From: Alphaproteobacteria bacterium UBA6544
Lineage (GTDB): Bacteria; Pseudomonadota; Alphaproteobacteria; UBA8366
Assembly (NCBI GenBank): GCA_002434595.1
Contig: DJKK01000231.1
Coordinates: forward strand, 1 to 11,182
DNA length: 11,182 nt
Direction: 5' to 3'
The notes beneath the pieces were generated by a model. That model ran no database searches. It had not been told where the DNA came from and worked only from the letters and a program-made list of their open reading frames with translations. Positions 6,419 to 11,182 of the stretch are shown in pieces (position 1 is the first letter of the stretch; each line of letters opens with the position of its first letter). A program made the position numbers and the translations under genes.

Positions 6419-6872
6419 TTGAGTGAATTCATACGATGGTATTTGGCGGCGTTCTTCATGGCCGTTACTGCTTTCTATTCGATTCGAATTGTCTTCTTCA
6501 AACAGTCGTTTCGGCAGGAACTACCCGAACAGGACGTCGTTGGCTATCAGAAATTATTAAGGTTTTATATGCGCGATGTTGAGATTGGAGCGAATCTCGG
6601 TACTAGCGTGATTGCCCGGGGCACGCCGGGATTTTTTGGGGCAGATCTTACAAACTTGATGAATGAGGTGGACCTCATGGCCGCGTGCGGGCGGCGTAAG
6701 TTCGTCGGGATGGCGGAATTCGAGGCGGCAAAAGACAAAATGTTGATGGGCACGGAGCGTCAGTGAATGGCAATGTCCGAAGAGGAGAAACGCTCAGGGA
6801 TTATCATAAACGGGGCACGCACTCGTCAGCTTTCTCGTGCCGGGTAACGACACGCTCCACAAAGTTACCTAG
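6419..6872 (+). pseudogene. ftsH: ftsH remnant (AAA+ lid and zinc-motif region) with a foreign membrane N-terminus
   Basis: The frame from TTG at 6419 starts with about 28 residues of an unrelated hydrophobic anchor (IRWYLAAFFMAVTAFYSIRI), then joins FtsH sequence near 6506: KQSFRQ in place of RFDRQ, then VVGYQKLLRFYMRD, VIARGTPGFFGADLTNLMNE and MAEFEAAKDKMLMGTERQ. A TGA at 6764 stands where FtsH has Ser; beyond it MAMSEEEKR continues in frame, followed by two one-base deletions, and then the third frame gives GHALVSFLVPGNDTLHKVT, ending at TAG 6870-6872. The zinc motif HExGH is damaged (Glu codon now AAA, plus frameshift). Walker A, Walker B and the arginine fingers are missing. This is a dead gene; a translated 115-residue chimera is possible but unproven. 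Confidence 0.85.
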
Positions 6873-6953
6873 ATAACATGTGACATCGGACTGGATGCAT
6901 CCTTGAGTAGATCAAGACGAGAAAAGTATACCTTTTAAAAGTCCGAGGTTGAG

Positions 6954-7346
6954 GTGCACCGCATGGTCACTCAAACGGGCATGAGCGAAGCACTCGGACG
7001 ACTTCGCTATAGCGAGAACGAAGAGCAGGTCTTCCTTAGTCTATCGATCGGACTCAGCCAAAGTATATCGGTTGATACATCTCGGCTGATGGTCGACGAA
7101 GAACGTGTGCGTGAGTCATTGCCCAATAACTTAAATGCGCTCCATATACTGGCCGAACCACTACTAATTTATAAAACACGGAGCGGTGACGAGGTTACCG
7201 CGATTGTCGATGGCAGTTCTATCGATCGCAGCAATGGCGAAAGGCCAAGAAATGATTGGTTGAGTGCAGATGCCGCGCTGAAATCAAACGACCAGCGTGC
7301 CGGTCAAGTTTTCGGTGAGCCACAACTAGAGCTACAAACCTGCTGA
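6954..7346 (+). pseudogene. ftsH: ftsH remnant, C-terminal part of the peptidase domain
   Basis: An open frame of 130 residues resumes FtsH homology after a loss of about 120 codons: HRMVTQTGMSEALGRLRYSE corresponds to the family block RAMVTQWGMSEKLG.L.Y.E, followed by NEEQVFLSLSIGLSQSIS (family: EVFLGRSVA...) and a shortened stretch in which EERVRESLPNNLNALHILAE lacks about 15 residues of the helix usually between E-V-R and the ALH block. It ends with LLIYKTRSGDEVTAIVDG, as FtsH does; the last 40 residues match nothing I know. The conserved W of MVT-x-WG is T here and LGRS is LSLS, more signs of relaxed selection. It converges with the oxidase-like gene, 24 bases away. Confidence 0.8.
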
Positions 7347-7370
7347 GAGAGTTGGATGAGGATCTGCGTC

Positions 7371-8000
7371 TTAAGGCGCTAGCCAACGTGCGGATACTGA
7401 TCCGTCGCCAAGCCACTCAAAGACGGCGCGTTGGTGACCTGCGGCGGCGAGTTGCAGCCATTCGAGGCTATGAACGGTCGTACGCACCAAGCAGAAATTA
7501 GTATATCCATTGTTTTCCTCCGCGTCCCTGGCAGTCGGTGCGGCGGGCGGCGATGGGACTTCGATCCCTGGTCCGATACCAGCAGCATAGCATAGACGGC
7601 TTGAAGGTCGACTTGCCTCCCAAGCAGCCGCCGCAAGAGGATGCTCGACATGGAGTTCGGCTGTTGCCTCGAGTCGAATCTGAGTTTTTATTGCCGGATC
7701 ATAGAAATGCAGGGAGATCCGTGGATCGGCCAACATTTCCGAGTACTTTGCTGATCGGCGATCAGTATGCAGCCGCAACACGCGTTTTTTCACGTCTACG
7801 CCACGCAGCACGGTCGTCCTCATGACGGGCAAGCCTTCGACCGATATAGAAGCGACGGTAGGCAGATGGAAAGCGGAATGGCGATCGTGCACACCTGCCT
7901 CGATCACCGACCAGGCGGCCTCTAGAACCTCTCGAATGTTACCCGGCTGACCGTCGAACGGATATATGTTGTCTGGTGTTGAGGTGTGAGTAAGCTTCAC
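7371..8000 (-). CDS. Alr4036-type pyridoxamine 5'-phosphate oxidase family, FMN-binding protein
   Basis: 209 residues, split-barrel flavin-binding fold of the Pyridox_oxase_2 / Alr4036 group. Seen: AFHLPTVASISVEGLPVMRT (43-62) and VLRGVDVKKRVLRLHTDRRS (64-83), which are the two strands and the phosphate-binding R-T-V-L-R block; ADPRISLHFYDPAIKTQIRL (91-110), with the conserved HFYD-P...QIRL; and WEASRPSSRLCYAAG (127-141). The C-terminus EWLQLAAAGHQRAVFEW is the usual R-A-x-F end. The start is GTG at 8000 with GGGG just upstream; the frame remains open further upstream but without ATG, GTG or TTG. It may oxidise pyridoxamine phosphate or use FMN or another flavin for an unrelated redox reaction; members are not proven PNPO enzymes. 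Appears intact, single-gene transcript. Confidence 0.85.
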   Translation of the reverse strand: MKLTHTSTPDNIYPFDGQPGNIREVLEAAWSVIEAGVHDRHSAFHLPTVASISVEGLPVMRTTVLRGVDVKKRVLRLHTDRRSAKYSEMLADPRISLHFYDPAIKTQIRLEATAELHVEHPLAAAAWEASRPSSRLCYAAGIGPGIEVPSPPAAPTARDAEENNGYTNFCLVRTTVHSLEWLQLAAAGHQRAVFEWLGDGSVSARWLAP

Positions 8001-8243
8001 TGCCCCAGCCTTCTTATCGAATTCAATGTATCCATTATTGTATCTAAGATTTGAAAGTCAGTTCATAGCCGTTACGCAAATACAAACCGTTTGGATTGTT
8101 TAAAGTTCCATGCGGCACGCAGCCACGCGCTTGATGATGATGATTCGCCGGTAGCTCGAACGAGCCGCGCTGGCGGCGCATTGATCCTAATCCCGCCTTT
8201 TAGCGTAAAAAACATAAAAGGGATTAGTACTTTGGCCAGGCAA

Positions 8244-8435
8244 ATGACAGAAGACGAATTGCTAGATTACTTTGAGTTGAACTTCAATCTCGCGGCAGAT
8301 GCTCGCAGAAAAAATTTTTACGATGAAGCGAACGTATATGAAGCTTTTAATCTGATGATCGAACAGGACCTGTACCGTTTTCAGTCCGACGGAAGCTTAG
8401 ATTTCGAAGGGGCCGAATTGCTTCCATCTCAGTGA
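8244..8435 (+). CDS. Small acidic protein of unknown function
   Basis: 63 residues from the ATG at 8244, with AGG 4-6 bases upstream; the frame is open back to a TTG at 8091, but the extra 51 residues look non-coding (DDDD run, basic and Pro-rich patches). The product is acidic and probably helical: MTEDELLDYFELNFNLA, DEANVYEAFNLMIEQDLYRF, ending in FEGAELLPSQ. No family recognised. Its TGA overlaps a GTG (GTGA at 8432-8435) that opens the next, broken ORF, so the two may have formed a coupled pair. Confidence 0.5.
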   Translation: MTEDELLDYFELNFNLAADARRKNFYDEANVYEAFNLMIEQDLYRFQSDGSLDFEGAELLPSQ

Positions 8436-8510
8436 GCGCTCCGATCGTATTAACCGTTCTCTTGCCCCCGACGCCATCATGGTTGGAGATTGCAATAAAT
8501 GCGCAAACAT

Positions 8511-8538
8511 TCAGCTTTTTTGAAGAAGCTGATTTTAG
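8511..8538 (+). terminator. Weak hairpin followed by TTTT
   Basis: TCAGCTT (8511-8517) pairs with AAGCTGA (8526-8532) across an 8-base loop, followed by TTTTAG. Seven base pairs with only three G-C pairs make this a marginal terminator, and it lies inside the broken ORF starting at 8432. Confidence 0.25.
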
Positions 8539-8605
8539 AAACGGCGAGGTCGGCTCGTAACGGCCAGCCGATAGTGTCCAGCCCCATTCTGATCATTTCC
8601 GTTTA

Positions 8606-8656
8606 GTCGAGTGGGATCCGGTACGCAAAATTACAGTTATAAAGAAGCGTAAGTAG
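8606..8656 (+). repeat. Tail-repeat copy A
   Basis: Encodes VEWDPVRKITVIKKRK followed by TAG. The DNA core GTCGAGTGGGATCCGGTACG aligns with copies B, C and D. The stop is followed by GCGCCGG, as in copy B (GCGCCAG). Confidence 0.6.
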
Positions 8657-8679
8657 CGCCGGTTAGGGAAAATGCGAAG

Positions 8680-8939
8680 ATGGGGTCCTGCCCGACGCTT
8701 CGATTGGCTGTGAACCTCCACGGAGAGGTTGAACTCACAGACATTTATGACACGGCCCGGTACCGATTCCAGCAGTTTGACACGTTTGTAGCATCTGCAA
8801 AGGCGATCGGGAGGTCGCGCGCACGGCAGCGTTCCGTGCCTTACGTGAGTTGTCGGATGAGCTCGAGGGAGTAGAGGGCGAGGCCGTCGTCGAGTGGGAG
8901 CCGGAGTATAAAAACCTGTTTATGGAGAATAGAAAATAG
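8680..8939 (+). pseudogene. Frameshifted ORF carrying tail-repeat copy B
   Basis: Two frames appear to form one protein of about 85 residues. The first, from ATG at 8680, reads AVNLHGEVELTDIYDTARYR then FQQFDTFVASAKA. The second, open from 8781 to TAG at 8937-8939, reads GDREVARTAAFRALRELSDE, then LEGVEGEAVVEWEPE and ENRK. A one-base shift near 8800 would join SAKA to GDREVARTAAF. The C-terminal EWEPEYK segment is copy B of the tail repeat. Neither half is recognised. No good ribosome binding site precedes 8680. Its stop codon is built into a strong hairpin (8938-8972). Confidence 0.4.
8889..8939 (+). repeat. Tail-repeat copy B
   Basis: Encodes VEWEPEYKNLFMENRK followed by TAG. The first 14 bases, GTCGAGTGGGAGCC, are nearly identical to copy A; the rest has diverged most among the copies. 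Confidence 0.5.
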
Positions 8940-8972
8940 CGCCAGACGAGAAGGTGATACTCGTCTGGCGCT
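8938..8972. terminator. Perfect 13-bp hairpin
   Basis: AGCGCCAGACGAG (8938-8950) is perfectly complementary to CTCGTCTGGCGCT (8960-8972) across a 9-base loop. On the plus strand it is followed only by GATTTGC; on the minus strand the 3' side is T-rich (ATTTTCTATTCT), so it would terminate minus-strand transcripts better. It contains the stop codon of the copy-B ORF. Confidence 0.6.
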
Positions 8973-9103
8973 GATTTGCTCGCCGGTGCTTTTAAAGCAA
9001 TATAAGGGAGGGAACAGCGAGCAGATCGATGCTTCATTTGAATAGGATGCCTATATCCAATCCATATAAAGCCGAATTAAAATATAGTGAAATTGGCTTA
9101 AAT

Positions 9104-9122
9104 GCAAGTGATAATCATTCTC
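9104..9122. promoter_or_regulatory. Fur box
   Basis: The 19 bases GCAAGTGATAATCATTCTC match the Fur consensus GATAATGATAATCATTATC at 15 of 19 positions, with the core TGATAATCATT intact. On the minus strand a TTGCAT at 9106-9101 precedes TATTTT with about 17 bases between, so a minus-strand promoter could be covered by the site. No iron-uptake gene lies on either side in the window. Confidence 0.6.
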
Positions 9123-9194
9123 ATAAAAATACCTAGTTTGTTAGTATTGCCTAGCATAAAAAGCCGGCGTTAGCGCCGAGCGGATGCGCACGGG

Positions 9195-9239
9195 GCCGTC
9201 AATGAGCGGGACCCGGTGCTTAAAATTCCGGTTGAGAAG
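9195..9239 (+). repeat. Tail-repeat copy C
   Basis: Encodes AVNERDPVLKIPVEKAP in a frame open from a TAG at 9171-9173 to a TGA near 9264. Over 36 bases (9195-9230) it agrees with copy D at about 30 positions. Confidence 0.6.
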
Positions 9240-9322
9240 GCGCCCCCGCATATACAAGGTATATGAGGAAAATTAGGGTACGGTTAGTGCCAGCCAGAGA
9301 GAACAGAAAGGGAGTATGAGGG

Positions 9323-9463
9323 ATGAGCGCGATACTCCTTACCATCGTAGTCACCATCGGCGTGATTTTATTATTTTTAAGGCGGCCAGCGCTGTCAGCC
9401 CTTATGGGCATAAGCGTAGTACTTGGGTTGCTGGGCTACTTTCTCTACACGGACATGCTTTGA
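9323..9463 (+). CDS. 46-residue two-helix membrane microprotein
   Basis: ATG at 9323 with a purine-rich GGGAGTATGAGGG immediately upstream. The sequence is hydrophobic with two segments, SAILLTIVVTIGVILLF (2-18) and a second helix from about 23 to 42 (SALMGISVVLGLLGYFLY), separated by a basic turn LRRPA. It ends YTDML. A small bitopic hairpin protein of the inner membrane is the natural reading; holin-like or regulatory roles are possible but nothing specific can be read. Directly after its stop, one frame over, repeat copy D continues as FETVTKRQGAVIKWDP, so a one-base shift would fuse the tail to this protein. Confidence 0.6.
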   Translation: MSAILLTIVVTIGVILLFLRRPALSALMGISVVLGLLGYFLYTDML

Positions 9464-9485
9464 AACAGTCACGAAGAGGCAAGGC

Positions 9486-9521
9486 GCCGTCATTAAGTGG
9501 GACCCGATGCTTAAAACACCG
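9486..9521 (+). repeat. Tail-repeat copy D
   Basis: Encodes AVIKWDPMLKTP. Best DNA match is copy C. The coding frame is preceded by FETVTKRQG and continues open to 9878, but the continuation beyond about 9530 is antisense to the secreted-protein gene and is not believable coding. Confidence 0.6.
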
Positions 9522-9565
9522 CGCTTATGTGGTGATCAACTCATCTTGAGTCATAAAACACGCCG

Positions 9566-9934
9566 TCAGATGGACGGCCTCACGGGACCTTGTGCCATAA
9601 CGTATCCTCGAAAGCCCAGCACCCTATTACTCACAACCTCCAAAACGAAACTATTGCGTCCTTTAAAGTCTTTATATTTATGCAACGTCTTAACGACAGT
9701 AAAATTTCTATGTTCGTTAAATACTATGCAGAGGCCGCGAGAGGTAAGTGAGGCGAAGGTCTTCAACGCTGCCGCCTCATCAACTTGGTCAGCTCGCGCT
9801 AATTCCATTATAGCATTTCGATCGCGGCACAAAGAAGCTACACCAATGTCCTCGCCAATTTCCCACTTAATAAAGTAAGCGCCAGCCGAATTGGATGTCA
9901 CCACGCAGAAAATGTACAAGAAAATGTATTTCAT
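9566..9934 (-). CDS. Small secreted protein with signal peptide
   Basis: 122 residues. Start ATG at 9934 has AGG 6 bases upstream. N-terminal signal peptide: MKYIFLYIFCVVTSNSAGA with a likely cleavage after A19. The mature part begins YFIKWEIGEDIGVASLCRD and has two cysteines, C36 and C69, that could form a disulfide, plus a predicted alpha-helical stretch ARADQVDEAAALKTFAS (46-62) and a beta-rich end. Periplasmic or exported; no family recognised. AT content is higher than in the photolyase region, and the gene lies opposite the extended copy-D frame, which is therefore a shadow. Confidence 0.7.
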   Translation of the reverse strand: MKYIFLYIFCVVTSNSAGAYFIKWEIGEDIGVASLCRDRNAIMELARADQVDEAAALKTFASLTSRGLCIVFNEHRNFTVVKTLHKYKDFKGRNSFVLEVVSNRVLGFRGYVMAQGPVRPSI

Positions 9935-9940
9935 CGTCGC

Positions 9941-10123
9941 CTAATCCTCATATTTTAAATCTTTTACGGCGCCTGACCTTCCGTAGTTTTTTCTGAACTG
10001 AAACATTATGGCGTCTAAGTTAGAAAACAGTCTTAGCGCCAGGCAAGGGAGTGAATTTGGCCCGGCGTTGAGATTTGCGCGCCGACTTAGGGAAGGTTTT
10101 ACGAGCAAATCCCCAGTTATCAC
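9941..10123 (-). CDS. Possible small ORF ahead of the secreted-protein gene
   Basis: 60 residues from GTG at 10123, or 21 from the ATG at 10006. No ribosome binding site is clear for the GTG. The end, QFRKNYGRSGAVKDLKYED, stops 6 bases before the next ATG, an operon-like spacing. The GCGCCGT core coding for GAV resembles the tail repeat (copy D), so this may be a shortened minus-strand copy. Weak call. Confidence 0.25.
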   Translation of the reverse strand: MITGDLLVKPSLSRRANLNAGPNSLPCLALRLFSNLDAIMFQFRKNYGRSGAVKDLKYED

Positions 10124-10470
10124 GAGATTAATCAGATGCTAGAATGCGGCGGTTTAGCGCAGGACAATATCCATGACGTCAGCAAAATAGTCAGTGCTTA
10201 AAGTACCGGTTACGAAGAAATAATATTAGAGCCTGCGCTAGCAATATATTTAGAGGTTATATTGATGATCGAGTTCACAGTTATCGCGGGCAGTAGCTTA
10301 CTCAGGGTAACGAAAACGCCGTACAGTCCAGGTGCTATCGACCAATGAATTGATTTATCGTGTGGGGTCTCATTGTTACGGCTGTCTAAAATCATATTGC
10401 GAACAAATTTCCAAGCTTACTCGTTTCTACTCCAGGGGAGGGGAATGTCGGTTTCATAGAACGCCAAACG
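10124..10470. other. Gene-poor stretch with repeat copy E
   Basis: Holds tail-repeat copy E (10190-10223). A 61-residue minus-strand frame (10395-10210) has one hydrophobic segment (GLYGVFVTLSKLLPAI) but no ribosome binding site and an Asn/Ile/Ser-rich end, so I do not call it a gene. Nothing else recognisable. Confidence 0.4.
10190..10223 (+). repeat. Tail-repeat copy E
   Basis: GTGCTTAAAGTACCGGTTAC encodes VLKVPV, followed by TKK and TAA at 10221-10223. It matches copy C (GTGCTTAAAATTCCGGTTGA) closely but lacks the preceding codons for EWDP. Confidence 0.55.
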
Positions 10471-10602
10471 CTAATAAAAATAGATGGTGCCGGCAACCGC
10501 AGTGAATAATAAGATAGCGCCCAGGACGTTAAGGTTTTTCGGAATGGCAACGCAGAACGTATTCATCACGTCTATATAAAACTTAATGAACGCGCCGACC
10601 AC
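10471..10602 (-). CDS. 43-residue single-helix membrane microprotein
   Basis: GTG at 10602 (or the ATG 12 codons in) to TAG at 10473-10471. Sequence: VGAFIKFYIDVMNTFCVAIP, then KNLNVLGAILLFTAVAGTIY and F, Y. One clear transmembrane helix at about 25-42 with an amphipathic N-terminal part. No good ribosome binding site; family not recognised. The amino-acid composition favours a real product or a recently lost one. Confidence 0.4.
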   Translation of the reverse strand: MVGAFIKFYIDVMNTFCVAIPKNLNVLGAILLFTAVAGTIYFY

Positions 10603-10623
10603 AACGACGTGGGTCTACACCCT

Positions 10624-10743
10624 ATGTTTGCTCTTTTTTTCTAAATATTAGGCGTTATTGCGGTTGGTGCTATAGGGCTGCAGCACGTAGACATCTGGTT
10701 GGTTCAAATGAAACGAATCGCTAGGTTGCTTGGTTTTAATTAG
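10624..10743 (+). pseudogene. Small ORF with one internal ochre codon
   Basis: ATG at 10624 reads MFALFF, TAA (10642-10644), then ILGVIAVGAIGLQHVDIWLV and QMKRIARLLGFN to TAG at 10741-10743. The shape, a hydrophobic N-terminus followed by an amphipathic basic tail, looks like a membrane microprotein with a nonsense mutation near its start. No ribosome binding site seen. Chance remains possible. Confidence 0.3.
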
Positions 10744-10971
10744 ATCGAGATCTAGCCAGTGAACACGGTGCGACGGACTGTGCGCCAAACGCATTCACTG
10801 AATACGGACTAGAAAAATGGGTAATGCGTCCAGAACGGCATAACGAATGGCCCGAAGTTTATGCGTTCACGGCGATATTATAATCGTCGACGTTTAACGT
10901 TCAATATCACCACAACTTAGCAATCGATTAGTAGCTCTTGCCGATGCTGAAGGCTGGTAACGTTGTGCTTT

Positions 10972-11115
10972 TTAAGGTGTTAAACTGCACCCTTTTTTAT
11001 CTTCCGTGGGGGAATTTGTATGCGCATGGGCTCCGCTGCCGCAGCCAACAGCGTACGCCTGCACAGTTATTAGAGAAAACGCAGCTAGTCCTAAAAATAA
11101 TACGAACATTTTCAT
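10972..11115 (-). CDS. 47-residue secreted peptide with two cysteines
   Basis: ATG at 11115 with AGGAG 6 bases upstream, a strong ribosome binding site. A signal peptide of about 22 residues (MKMFVLFLGLAAFSLITVQA-YA) precedes a mature peptide of about 25 residues: VGCGSGAHAHTNSPTEDKKG then CSLTP. Cys-Gly, two histidines and a second cysteine could bind a metal or form a disulfide; there is no lipobox. Family not recognised. Too short for common gene finders, but start and export signal are good. Confidence 0.6.
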   Translation of the reverse strand: MKMFVLFLGLAAFSLITVQAYAVGCGSGAHAHTNSPTEDKKGCSLTP

Positions 11116-11182
11116 TTACGACTCCTGTAAACTCTCTTATGGCTCATGAGGGCTGGCAGATTATCGAGTTTAGTGACCCGAG

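Larger units (their letters stand above)
8432..8656 (+). pseudogene. ORF with one ochre codon, carrying tail-repeat copy A
   Basis: From GTG at 8432 the frame is open for 42 codons (with SFFEEADFRNGEVGS near its end), meets TAA at 8558-8560, then continues for 31 codons to TAG at 8654-8656, ending HFRLVEWDPVRKITVIKKRK. The tail is copy A of the repeated element described under the findings. The GTGA overlap with the upstream gene suggests an ancestral coupled gene that later gained a nonsense codon. Family unknown. Confidence 0.35.
8973..9322. other. Gene-poor stretch with a Fur box and repeat copy C
   Basis: No convincing gene. It holds the orphan Fur-type operator (9104-9122), a small hairpin CGGCG-TTAG-CGCCG (9165-9178), repeat copy C (9195-9239), and separated arms GCTCGC (8978-8983) and GCGAGC (9016-9021). 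The open minus-strand frame from 9037 to 8735 has low-complexity Ser-rich content and no ribosome binding site, so I do not call it. Confidence 0.5.

Noticed and set aside
4341..8026. Three TGAATTC sites at frame breaks (about 4341, 6425, 8020)
   Set aside because: About three GAATTC sites are expected by chance in 11 kb; no further shared sequence around them.
8735..9037. 100-residue minus-strand frame
   Set aside because: Ser/Thr/Pro low complexity, no ribosome binding site, and it lies across the strong hairpin and antisense to copy B.
9423..9878. 151-residue plus-strand frame containing repeat copy D
   Set aside because: Most of it is antisense to the secreted-protein gene with a good signal peptide; only the copy-D segment near its start is meaningful.
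8600..10230. Integron cassette array (small ORFs with ~290-bp spacing)
   Set aside because: The repeated sequence lacks the paired RYYYAAC/GTTRRRY core sites and long imperfect stem of attC, and no integrase is present.
8600..10230. CRISPR array
   Set aside because: Spacing of about 290 bases and copies that diverge at the third codon position do not fit CRISPR repeats.

Overview
The window looks like an accessory, partly decaying stretch of a Gram-negative bacterial chromosome, most likely an alphaproteobacterium. That guess rests on the style of the UbiG, COQ7 and FtsH sequences (a ubiquinone-making, FtsH-bearing proteobacterium) and on a Fur-type operator. It comes from family resemblance read by eye, not from any search.

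Left part (1-4046): two photolyase operons diverge from a common intergenic region (about 1491-1839). On the minus strand, an ochre/amber-broken small ORF, a DUF3429 membrane protein and an FeS-BCP ((6-4)-type) photolyase run off the left edge; the last two are joined by an ATGA overlap. On the plus strand come a two-helix membrane protein, a COQ7-type diiron hydroxylase and, abutting it (TAA-ATG), an unusual photolyase-like protein. That protein starts directly with the FAD-binding helical domain and carries its only alpha/beta-like region at the C-terminus, a possible circular permutation.

Middle part (4074-6430): a minus-strand cluster reads ubiG (lacking its 3' third) > DUF427 > DUF4149 (TMEM205-like) > a frameshifted small gene. 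COQ7 and UbiG catalyse consecutive late steps of ubiquinone synthesis, but this ubiG copy has lost its 3' end at a deletion junction that placed DUF427 directly behind it. A small two-helix ORF with a possible leader peptide lies upstream.

FtsH relic (6419-7346): a plus-strand remnant of the FtsH AAA+ zinc protease with a foreign membrane-anchor start, a nonsense codon, two one-base deletions, a mutated zinc motif and a large internal deletion. It converges on an intact Alr4036-type FMN-binding pyridoxamine-phosphate-oxidase-like gene (7371-8000).

Right part (8000-11182): low gene density, with microproteins, broken ORFs and secreted small proteins. The clearest structure is a degenerate element (copies at 8606, 8889, 9198, 9489 and 10190) spaced about 280-310 bp apart for the first four. 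Each copy encodes, in one frame, a tail resembling GAV-x-EWDPVLKIPV-x-KK. An orphan Fur box and a strong 13-bp hairpin lie among them. The three internal stops elsewhere are TAG, TAA and TGA, alongside frameshifts, so general decay explains them better than recoding.
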